From Candidatus Omnitrophota bacterium (GTDB lineage: Bacteria; Omnitrophota; Gorgyraeia; Tantalellales; Tantalellaceae): DNA of 42,605 bases. A program made the position numbers and the translations under genes. The stretch covers positions 1 to 42,605 of the forward strand of contig WJMG01000038.1 of NCBI GenBank assembly GCA_014728075.1, in the 5' to 3' direction. Positions 36,001 through 42,605 of the stretch are shown in pieces (position 1 is the stretch's first letter; each line of letters starts with the position of its first letter). Under the pieces are notes generated by a model. The model had not been told where the DNA came from, did not search any database, and saw only the letters and a list, made by a program, of their open reading frames with translations.

Positions 36001-36484
36001 CCCGTCCGCGGGGAAAGACCTCATACTTTTCATCTGTCTCTGCGCCGGGGCTTTCTTCCAGCTGCGTACCGTACACTCTGCCTTCAAGCATCTTTATCGT
36101 GAGTCTTTTATCTACTCCGTCAACTACGACCGGGACCGTATACAAAACACCGCCGTCCGCGCGGGACGGCCTGAGCTCTTGCTTTTCGGAAAAAAGTATC
36201 TGTATGTTCTTTCCGTTCACGGTCATGAACGCATCGTCCACGCTTCGGACCGGGCCCGCGATGAATCCGGCGTCTTTACGGGCCTGGTAGTCCAGTATGG
36301 AAGCCAGCTCGAACGAATTGAAAACCCTCCTGTCGTATTCCCAGAAACGCGAGCAGGCCGAAAGATTGCTTGCGGGCATAGAGCTCCCTGACGCCAGACG
36401 GCAATTCTCCGAAAGCACAAGGCTCGGGAATGTCAGCAGCAGCACAGCCGCCGTAAATGTCTTTATTTTCCTCTTTATCCCCAT
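33032..36484 (-). CDS. Large exported paralogue 3: two repeat modules, HhH insert, C-terminal domain
   Basis: A 1,150-residue paralogue with a signal-like N-terminus (FTAAVLLLTFPSLVLSENC). A mixed N-terminal domain (to about 290) contains LARKFMREYGLRNLAAYLD, matching the other paralogues. Module A begins at ASNEGGIRL (about 297), includes HDMEEHN, an inserted helix-hairpin-helix-like part (LLSLKDSGLNTVKDVLEAG, LRIEGIGKG; 384-445) and AIHTLRGH (538). Module B begins at VSNDGHIWF (about 664), with HEVREHN and AIHTIRGH (811). After VSNDGD (about 936) comes the shared alpha/beta C-terminal domain, starting VLAIETDWVPE (982). A GGAGAAAGGG site precedes the ATG, 16 bp after the previous stop. Function unknown. 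Confidence 0.85.
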   Translation of the reverse strand: MGIKRKIKTFTAAVLLLTFPSLVLSENCRLASGSSMPASNLSACSRFWEYDRRVFNSFELASILDYQARKDAGFIAGPVRSVDDAFMTVNGKNIQILFSEKQELRPSRADGGVLYTVPVVVDGVDKRLTIKMLEGRVYGTQLEESPGAETDEKYEVFPRGRDAGEKLYRIGDADGGLFLARKFMREYGLRNLAAYLDRMVSEGRILGSFGNKEVFSGEEVLYSDLEKGVEERASDLFEDLVKIEREQEGLSGEDIAQLAGLFREFLSAEPEGSRGEEAAQDPGPGKRILLRRLDGAFASNEGGIRLADEAYTEVTGFVLGVDIKECTEQKKDIVSIFRDVAMHDMEEHNRRYREGVENVNSLLKECERLREDSSGEGDSTSVDMIRGISRKTLLSLKDSGLNTVKDVLEAGFEKSERSAVRSGASREEKINSRTRSLLRIEGIGKGVYDPISREEMPGLKKGSIGFGYVSEGLVPTDKTWNLTREDGRIVINDNFVKLMHVLSLMGLKSGKGNIKDYDSSRGGDEKCSLYDSIIYSLAIHTLRGHHPVNEWGFAVFSPEEHIAQMQRGNRHLYTNLLAMMFYWLLLVEDCRHPIPRAREFMDEHPFIFERISPQSRNRLPIDLADLRGQLVIEGVRLFNPASVSTEREKEDIDRMMGEDPDIVSNDGHIWFGDKAYDHIWEIVDSVRMKDCRETVDFIKKAFREVAEHEVREHNEACERGEKERRITINDIKAADPYNIKVVSFDECLPPLDVTTADGKVYLNENFVKLMHAMGEEWMKSDVFGGIRKYPYSEHPNEVIGQLYSSIIYSFAIHTIRGHFPVNYLGYTIFQPDEKIAQGERGRSHLYVNLLAMTFYWVVLVERHTHPGHRAWYYMLKYPEIYRNLTDRERKMLPAHLLDFLIMLRKREALPFKAKVLRTKATRERVASMMERYPGHVSNDGDSTYSGSSHGVSLPEEKQWAYSVIEAFSSSRHSADNAGAGQKMVLAIETDWVPETQKGYIQQLSREIQALERFGAVKIIRANGGDLAAKVEEYAEKEKIPEKNIVVMAGAEALNEKYFRSIRAFGEDETDKAFIAEVDPVNLTEGSYVRILEMISMVMRMARGQEAMPHEQIERVDLNPRSVILIPMPSRVDPEVLREIYSIQRKILESA

Positions 36485-36500
36485 GTTCCCTTTCTCCGTT

Positions 36501-39500
36501 TTACGCCGCGATGAGCGCTTTTCTCTGGTTCCTGTAAATTTTCTCGAGCATCTCGTAATCCAGGGGTTCGGCCCTGGGCATGAACAGAACGGTCCTGCTG
36601 TTGATCATTTCCACTCCGAGACGCTCGGTCCCCTGCAATTCTTCATCGTTGAACGCCATTCGGACCGCCATGTCCAGCATCTCCAGGAACCTGATATAGG
36701 AATCTTCCGTCAGGCCCGCCGGGTCTATCTCCGCGATAAAGGCCTTCTCCCTGTCGTTATCGTCCCCGGCCCGTATCTCCCGGAAAAAATCATCTTCCAG
36801 GGTATTCTTTCCCGCCATGACCAGGACATCTTCCAGCGGGACCCTTTCTTTATCTATGACCTCTTTAAGCTTGTCCGCCAGGTCGCTGGAATTGCTCCTG
36901 ACTATCAAGATCTCTCCTTTTTCCTGCAGCTTGTCCATCTCTCTGATGACCTGGCGCACATAATCCCGTTGTGTTTCCGGCACCCAGTCGGCCTCGACGG
37001 CTATGACCATCTTGCCCTGTCCGCCCGTTTCCTTTCTACGCGAAACGATATCGCTCAGGCTGCCGATGAGGTAACGGGCCCTCTTCTTTTCCGTGATCTG
37101 GTATATCTCTCCTCTGGCCGATTCCCTTTCGTCCTTTCCGGCAAGATCCCTGCCCTTCAGCACTTCAAGCACCCTCTCCTCCTCTTCACGGGACAGGAAC
37201 AACGCTTCCCTTCCCAGCACTTCCCTGAGAAATGAGATCCCGCGCTCCGTTCCACCGGCCCCTCCTCCTTCGTTGGATACGGCTCCGGGATAGGACCTTA
37301 TTATACTTTCCGCGTCTTCCCTGACCATTCCCGTCGAAAGCACACTGGCGGGAAGGGGAAGTACACCCCGGTCCTTCAGTTTGCGGCAAAGCTCCAGAAG
37401 GTGCCAGGGCAGGTCTGCCAGTTGTCCCATGTTGAGCTTCCTGAATATCTCCGGATATTCTTCTATCATCTCCTGCGCTCTTTCGTGCGGAGTCCGGCTC
37501 CGCTCTAAGATGATTATCCAGTAATACAACTGGGCCAGGATATTGACATAAGCGTGCCCCTCTCCTCTTTCGCCCTGGGCCCAGGCCTCGTCCGCGGCGA
37601 ACTCGTCGAATCCGTACTCGTTAATGGAAAAATGGCCTCTAATGGTGTGGATAGCGAGCGAATAGATAATGGAATCGTATAGTTCTCCCATAATACCCTT
37701 TTCGGGAGAAAGAGAGAACGACTCGATCACGCCCATGCTTCCCTTCATTCCCTTGGCCCCAAGCACATGCATTATCTTCACGAAATTCTCATTCAGTATG
37801 ACCGTCCCGTCCGGATGCACGATATCGGTAGGAAGCAATCCACTCGAAAGAGGTTCCACCTTTATTTTAGAAGGGTCAAGCCCGGGCATCTTTTCCAGAT
37901 CCCCGGGGCCTATTTCAGGCCTGCCTTCCGGAGCGGTCCGGTTATAAAGCGAGATCTGATGTGCGGCTATCCGCCCGAACACCTCTTTTATCCTGGCCAA
38001 TGTCCCGGCGTAATCTTCCGCGGAGACCCCTCTTACGGCTGACCTTACCGTCGAATAGGCCTGCTCGCTGAAAGAAATACCGCCCTCGTTGGAAGATGTT
38101 CCAGGGCCATCGGGGCGGCTGCCCTCGTTGAAAGCACGGCCTTCGTAAGACCTCATCAGCTCGTTTATGTCGGCACGGGTAACACCGGTTCCGACGAGTC
38201 CGCCGTCCAGAGGAAAGCTTTCGCGGCTCCTCAGCTCTTTCTCCAGGCGTTCAAGATGCAGGGGAAGCATAGTTCTTTCCTCCGGCTCAAGCCTTGAAGC
38301 CAGAAAAAAATACTTGTCCAGAAAATATTCCGCCCTGTCCCGCGGAAAAGGATGCCTCTCCACCACGATCACCCAGTAGAAAAGCATGGCCAGGAGATTT
38401 ACATAAAGGTGGCCGCGGCCTCTTTCCGGCTGTGCCAGTATCTCCCGGGGTTCGAAAACGGCCCTTCCCATATCGTTGACGGGGAAATGGCCCCTTATCG
38501 TGTGAATGGCAAGAGAATAAATTATGGATTCGTAAAGATTACCTATCGGCTTTACGCCCCCTCCCTCCGGAAGCCTTATCTCTCCGAAAAAACCGTCGAG
38601 TTCAAGTTCATTTTTCAGTCTGTAGAGCAGTTTCACGAAATTCATGTTTATCTCTACCATGCCGTCGGGCGAGACCACATCGGATGGGATCAGGCATTCG
38701 GATATCCGCCTGAATTTTATCTTTCCGGGATCCATACCCGGAAAACCCTTCTTTTCCGGTGGATATTCCTTCTCTTCTCTTTTAAAGGCTGCTTCCGCTT
38801 CTGCTAGCTCGTGAAGGGCGACTTTACGGAAAATTCTCCTTATGTCGGCCATTACCGGAGCGCAGTCTTCTTCGCTGACGGCCGTAAGGTCTACCATAGC
38901 GGAATACGCCTCGGGTAAGAACTGTATCATCCCCTCGTTAGAGGCTCCGTCGATCCTTTCTATATGGTCCTTTATCTTGAGCGGCAGTCCGGCAAAGGAA
39001 AAGTTCTCGCCAGGCGCGTTTATGCCGTCCGGCCAGTAGGCGTCAAAGACCTCCAGAAGGACATCGTCCCTGAAACCTGTCGAAACGGCCATGGCCGAGA
39101 CTATTTCCCTCGCCCTTCTCCTGGGATCGAACCTGTCGGAAACGACTATAGTAAAATCATCCGTTTCAGCCTCCGGCGCAAGGCATACCTGTTTCTCCCT
39201 GGCAAGGGCCCTGAGGCGGTCTTCCGCCGATACCGCCCCCGCCCTGTGAAAAAATTCGGCGGCGGCGCATACCCCGTCATCGGCCGTGTCCAGGACCCAT
39301 ACTCCGGGTGAGTAGTCCTGGATATCCAGGGCCAAAAGGCCTTTAAACGCTTCCGCGGCATCTGTGTCCGGAAAAGAGGTATTTTCTTCTGCGAACTCCT
39401 CGAGCTCGTTCCTGTCGTACACACTCATGTCCCCTGAAGAAGCGTTCAGGCATATGTAATAAGCCTCGCCGTTAACGGCTCCGGGAACAAGAACTACCTC

Positions 39501-39824
39501 CTGTCCCGGCTGTCCGTCAAGTTTAAGGCTCCTGCTGCCGAGTACCTTGAGAGTGCGGTCCCCGTTCTGCCGGTAAAGGTCGCTTTCGTCAATACCGCCG
39601 TAAAGCGCCAGGCGTGACCGGAGAAGACCTTCCATCATCGCCCGGTCTCCCCTGAAAGGAAAATTTATCGGCTTGACCATGGACCCGGGGCTCAGGCACA
39701 CCCCCCCCTTTCCGCTTTCAGCCGCTACGCGCCCCGCGGAAGGGTGCACGCTCATGCCGCTTATGGAAACAAGCAGCATGAAACTTACTGCCGATCTGAA
39801 TATTTTTTTCGACCTTTTCTTCAT
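36501..39824 (-). CDS. Large exported paralogue 2: two repeat modules and C-terminal domain
   Basis: A 1,107-residue paralogue. The signal peptide (SAVSFMLLVSISGMSV) is followed by GGVCLSPGSMVKP, so the C-L-x-P-x-S motif lies just after the predicted cleavage site. Residues to about 290 form a mixed N-terminal domain. Module A starts at ASNEGMIQF (about 294), with HELAEAE and AIHTIRGH (439). Module B starts at SSNEGGISF (about 577), with HQISLYN and AIHTIRGH (724). After VSNEGG (about 849) comes a short helical linker (LSREEEERVLEVLKGRD), then the C-terminal domain VIAVEADWVPETQ to IYRNQRKALIAA. There is no helix-hairpin-helix insert. The gene follows its neighbour by 16 bp. Function unknown. 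Confidence 0.85.
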   Translation of the reverse strand: MKKRSKKIFRSAVSFMLLVSISGMSVHPSAGRVAAESGKGGVCLSPGSMVKPINFPFRGDRAMMEGLLRSRLALYGGIDESDLYRQNGDRTLKVLGSRSLKLDGQPGQEVVLVPGAVNGEAYYICLNASSGDMSVYDRNELEEFAEENTSFPDTDAAEAFKGLLALDIQDYSPGVWVLDTADDGVCAAAEFFHRAGAVSAEDRLRALAREKQVCLAPEAETDDFTIVVSDRFDPRRRAREIVSAMAVSTGFRDDVLLEVFDAYWPDGINAPGENFSFAGLPLKIKDHIERIDGASNEGMIQFLPEAYSAMVDLTAVSEEDCAPVMADIRRIFRKVALHELAEAEAAFKREEKEYPPEKKGFPGMDPGKIKFRRISECLIPSDVVSPDGMVEINMNFVKLLYRLKNELELDGFFGEIRLPEGGGVKPIGNLYESIIYSLAIHTIRGHFPVNDMGRAVFEPREILAQPERGRGHLYVNLLAMLFYWVIVVERHPFPRDRAEYFLDKYFFLASRLEPEERTMLPLHLERLEKELRSRESFPLDGGLVGTGVTRADINELMRSYEGRAFNEGSRPDGPGTSSNEGGISFSEQAYSTVRSAVRGVSAEDYAGTLARIKEVFGRIAAHQISLYNRTAPEGRPEIGPGDLEKMPGLDPSKIKVEPLSSGLLPTDIVHPDGTVILNENFVKIMHVLGAKGMKGSMGVIESFSLSPEKGIMGELYDSIIYSLAIHTIRGHFSINEYGFDEFAADEAWAQGERGEGHAYVNILAQLYYWIIILERSRTPHERAQEMIEEYPEIFRKLNMGQLADLPWHLLELCRKLKDRGVLPLPASVLSTGMVREDAESIIRSYPGAVSNEGGGAGGTERGISFLREVLGREALFLSREEEERVLEVLKGRDLAGKDERESARGEIYQITEKKRARYLIGSLSDIVSRRKETGGQGKMVIAVEADWVPETQRDYVRQVIREMDKLQEKGEILIVRSNSSDLADKLKEVIDKERVPLEDVLVMAGKNTLEDDFFREIRAGDDNDREKAFIAEIDPAGLTEDSYIRFLEMLDMAVRMAFNDEELQGTERLGVEMINSRTVLFMPRAEPLDYEMLEKIYRNQRKALIAA

Positions 39825-39840
39825 TTATCCATCCGGATCG

Positions 39841-42605
39841 TTACGCGCTTGCCAGCGCCCTGCGCTGGCTCCTGTACAGTTCTTTCAAGACCCTGAGGTC
39901 AACTGCCTCGGCCCTGGGGAGCAAGACAACGGTCCTGCTGTTCTTATAAGTTACTTCTATACCGGGATGCTCTCCCAGGGGCTCCTGCCCGAAAGCCATC
40001 CTGACCACCATGGACAGCATCTCCATAAGCCTGATGTAAGAGTCGTCTTCAAGATTCCCTGGATCAACCTCAGCAAGAAAAGCTTTTTCCTTATCGTCGT
40101 CACCCTGTGATCTTATAGAATCGAAATACGGGTCTTTCAAGGTCTCGCACCCGGCCATCACTACTATGTTCCGCGGGGATATATTCTCATCGCGGGCCGC
40201 GGCCTTCACCTTTTCGGCCAGCGCCTCTTTTGACCCTCTCACGAAAACTATCCGGCCCTTCCGGCCCAGGGCCTCCATTTGCCTGGCCACCTCTCTGAGG
40301 TAATCCCTCTGGGCCCCCGGCGCCCAGTCCGTCTCCACGGCTATGAGCACACCGGTACCCTCGCCGCTTACCTCCGGCGCCGCCTCACGGACGGATGTCA
40401 CTAAAGCCCCGGCCCACGATGTGTCGATAATACCGTAAACCTTTCCCCTGAACTCTTTCATCTCCATATCCTCGATGTCTTTGCTCCCCACAAGGGCCCC
40501 CAGCGCCGTTTTCTGCCGATCGGTCAGTATAAGTTCATGTTTCGATAATATGCCGGCCAGGATTTCCATCTTGCGCGTACGGCCGCCTCCTTCGTTCGAT
40601 ACGGCCCCCGGGTACTTTTCGGTGGTCACATATTCTACAATGTCCTTTCTTTCCAGGGACCTTACGCTGCTCAGGGAATCATATGGGTTCTCCAGCAATT
40701 CTTCGAGCTTATCGAGATCGCGGGGAAGGCTTTTCTTCTGGGCCGGAGTGAGCCCGCTGAAGACATGCGGGTACTTTTTCATGAACCTCTTTGCTCTCTT
40801 GCCCGAGTACCTGCGGGCCTCCATCATGGAAAGCCAGTAAAACATCATGGAAAGAACATTTACATAAAGGTGGCTCCTGCCCCTCTGTGCCTGTGCCCGT
40901 TCTTCCGAAAGGTTGAACACGGTCTCTCCCCACTCATTTATGGGAAAGTGGCCCCTTAGAGTATGGATGGCTATGGAATACATTATTGAGCCGTAGAGCC
41001 CGGAAATATCTTCGGGAATTCCCTCTATACCGAGCTGTTCGAAGACGGTCGGACGGTTATAGCTCTCGTGAAGCTTCAAAACCGTCATGAACTTGACGAA
41101 ATTCTCATTAAGGACTATCTTCCCGTCCCTTGTAGCTATTTCCGAAGGAAGCAGGCATTCGCTGAGCTTTTCCACCGATATATCGTCCCCGTCCAGGCCC
41201 GGCACCTCGAAGGCCAGCGCCCTTCTTTTCTTCCCGGGACCGGCGGCGGCCCTGTCGTGGCGTTGTATCTCGTTCTCGGCGACCTCCCGGAAAACATCTT
41301 TTATATCCTTAAGCGTACCTTCACAGTCCTCCATTTCCACACCGCGCAGATCTATCATTATGTTGTAGGCCTCGTTACCGAATTGCATACCCTTTTCGTT
41401 CGATCCGCTTTCCCCGTACCGCCGGATATACTCCTGGACATCTCTCCGGGTGATGCCGGTCTCTTCGTAATACCTCGAAACGGGGTCGGCCTCTTTTCTC
41501 CACATATCACGGCAAAGCTGCAGCATATGGCCCGGCATCACATCACGCTGCTCCTCTGTAAGGCCGCTGAAAAGATGAGGGTACTTGAGCATAAAGAACC
41601 TCAACCTGGACACCGGGTATTCGTGCTGCTCGACAAGGGCTATCCAGTAATACATCATTGAAAGGATATTGACATAACCGAACCCTCTCCCCCTTTCGGA
41701 TTGCGCGGACCTTTCGTCCGGGTTGAAGACCGGAAAACCCCATTCGTTTATCGGAAAGTGACCCCTTATGGCGTGTATCGCCACGGAATACAGGATCGAG
41801 CGGTAAATGGTCGTCTCTCCGCTTTTGCCTTCTTCGGAAACGCTCATGCCGAAAACGGTATCGCTTATATCTCCGAAAGGCCTCCGGTCAAAAGACCGTT
41901 TTTTCTTGAGGAAATACATTAATTTCACGAAATTCCTGTTTACGCGGATCACACCGTCTTTCTGGACGATATCGGTCGGAACCACCGAGCGGGTCATCTC
42001 CTCGAATACCACGCTGCCGGGCGACCAGCCGGGTACATCTTCAGGATATACTTCCGCTTTTTTGGACCCTTCCCCGAAAGCCCGGTTATGTTCGGAAACC
42101 TCGCGGGAGGCGACTTCGCGGAAAACATCCAGAATGTCCTTTTCAACCTCGGACAGGTCTTCCCCTTCGATCTCCCGCATGTCCAGTATCCACTCGTAGG
42201 CCTGCCTTCTAAGGGTTATCCCGCCTTCGTTGGAAGCGTTATCCTCATCGGTCCGGGCCGGAGGGATAGAGCTTTCGATCTGCCTTACAAAGGAACAGAC
42301 CCGGGCATCCGGCACGAAATCTTCTCCGCCCGAAACCATGTATTTTCTCAGATCGGCGACCAAGTCCTTTTGTTCCTCTATCCCGGCAGCGGAAAGCGTT
42401 CCTTCGGCTATCGCCGAGGCGCAGGACAGGTCGTCGGCGGGGTCCGCGATCGGGCATCCGCCCCGGACGAGAACGGGTTCTTTAGAGAAATAAAGCTTAT
42501 TTTCATCGACAAGCTTTCGGAGAGTATTAAGGAGCCTGTAAGCGCCGAGCGTTTTGAGGTAATCCTCCACCGCCCTGAGCCTTTCGTCGCTCCTTCCGAT
42601 ATACC
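39841..42605 (-). CDS. Large paralogue 1: two repeat modules and C-terminal domain, 5' truncated by the window
   Basis: At least 921 codons; the frame is open to the right edge, so the start and any signal peptide lie outside. The GTG at 42570 is not the real start, because YLKTLGAYRLLNTLRKLV matches the middle of the N-terminal domain of the other paralogues. Module A starts at ASNEGGITL (about 123 from the edge) with AIHAIRGH (275); module B at GSNEKGMQF (about 400) with AIHTLRGH (545). The HExxxHN site is degenerate in both (SREVSEHN, ENEIQRHD). After VSNEGG (about 668) comes the C-terminal domain VLIAVETDWAPGAQ to LYRSQRRALASA. First visible gene of the four-gene operon. Function unknown. 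Confidence 0.85.
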   Translation of the reverse strand, partial: YIGRSDERLRAVEDYLKTLGAYRLLNTLRKLVDENKLYFSKEPVLVRGGCPIADPADDLSCASAIAEGTLSAAGIEEQKDLVADLRKYMVSGGEDFVPDARVCSFVRQIESSIPPARTDEDNASNEGGITLRRQAYEWILDMREIEGEDLSEVEKDILDVFREVASREVSEHNRAFGEGSKKAEVYPEDVPGWSPGSVVFEEMTRSVVPTDIVQKDGVIRVNRNFVKLMYFLKKKRSFDRRPFGDISDTVFGMSVSEEGKSGETTIYRSILYSVAIHAIRGHFPINEWGFPVFNPDERSAQSERGRGFGYVNILSMMYYWIALVEQHEYPVSRLRFFMLKYPHLFSGLTEEQRDVMPGHMLQLCRDMWRKEADPVSRYYEETGITRRDVQEYIRRYGESGSNEKGMQFGNEAYNIMIDLRGVEMEDCEGTLKDIKDVFREVAENEIQRHDRAAAGPGKKRRALAFEVPGLDGDDISVEKLSECLLPSEIATRDGKIVLNENFVKFMTVLKLHESYNRPTVFEQLGIEGIPEDISGLYGSIMYSIAIHTLRGHFPINEWGETVFNLSEERAQAQRGRSHLYVNVLSMMFYWLSMMEARRYSGKRAKRFMKKYPHVFSGLTPAQKKSLPRDLDKLEELLENPYDSLSSVRSLERKDIVEYVTTEKYPGAVSNEGGGRTRKMEILAGILSKHELILTDRQKTALGALVGSKDIEDMEMKEFRGKVYGIIDTSWAGALVTSVREAAPEVSGEGTGVLIAVETDWAPGAQRDYLREVARQMEALGRKGRIVFVRGSKEALAEKVKAAARDENISPRNIVVMAGCETLKDPYFDSIRSQGDDDKEKAFLAEVDPGNLEDDSYIRLMEMLSMVVRMAFGQEPLGEHPGIEVTYKNSRTVVLLPRAEAVDLRVLKELYRSQRRALASA

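Noticed and set aside
42541-42570. GTG at 42570 as the start of the right-edge gene
   Set aside because: The frame is open to the edge and the sequence aligns with the interior of the paralogues' N-terminal domain, so the start lies outside.
29191-42605. CRISPR-like or minisatellite array suggested by the repeated sequence
   Set aside because: The repeats are diverged protein domains several hundred residues long within open frames, not short identical units with spacers.

Overview
This window is almost wholly coded on the minus strand; only one gene (a GH1 glycosidase) and one candidate small RNA lie on the plus strand. It looks like a chromosomal piece of an uncultivated Gram-negative bacterium. 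My best guess is the phylum Omnitrophota (Omnitrophica). The four tandem exported proteins at the right end share a C-terminal domain (E-T-D-W-x-P start, I-Y-R-x-Q-R end) that I associate from memory with that phylum, and very large genes have been reported there. This assignment is an inference. No rRNA, tRNA, CRISPR array, transposase or phage gene was seen.

Region 1-14.0 kb is one open frame of at least 4,664 codons, read without a stop from an ATG at 13994 to the left edge. It encodes a mosaic signalling protein. In order it has an N-terminal membrane anchor, a site-2-protease-like (M50) zinc motif, a first sensor-kinase module whose phospho-acceptor His is replaced by Tyr, an HD phosphohydrolase-like domain, winged-helix segments, a second membrane segment, a second kinase module with an intact H-box, long helical repeats, a kinase-like fold lacking the catalytic Asp, a ParB/sulfiredoxin-like fold and a further membrane segment.

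Region 14.2-18.4 kb holds smc behind a small MerR-type regulator, with a clear promoter and terminator. Region 18.4-24.2 kb is an apparent operon fabG-acpP-fabF-acd-etfB-etfA: three type II fatty-acid synthesis genes followed by an acyl-CoA dehydrogenase and its electron-transfer flavoprotein, whose alpha subunit carries a two-cluster ferredoxin domain. No enoyl-ACP reductase is present in the cluster.

Region 24.2-29.1 kb is a looser accessory segment: an exported beta-propeller/TolC-like protein, a promoter-hairpin-terminator unit that looks like a small RNA, a GH1 beta-glycosidase converging on an aldo/keto reductase, and a small membrane protein. Palindromic GTACC-rich intergenic repeats occur here and near 18.3 kb.

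Region 29.2-42.6 kb is a tight operon of four paralogous large proteins (1,275, 1,150, 1,107 and at least 921 residues, the last cut by the window edge). Each has two copies of an unrecognised domain of about 280-370 residues, separated by an S-N-E-G-type linker, plus the shared C-terminal domain. The giant sensor and this array are the strongest candidates for undescribed biology.
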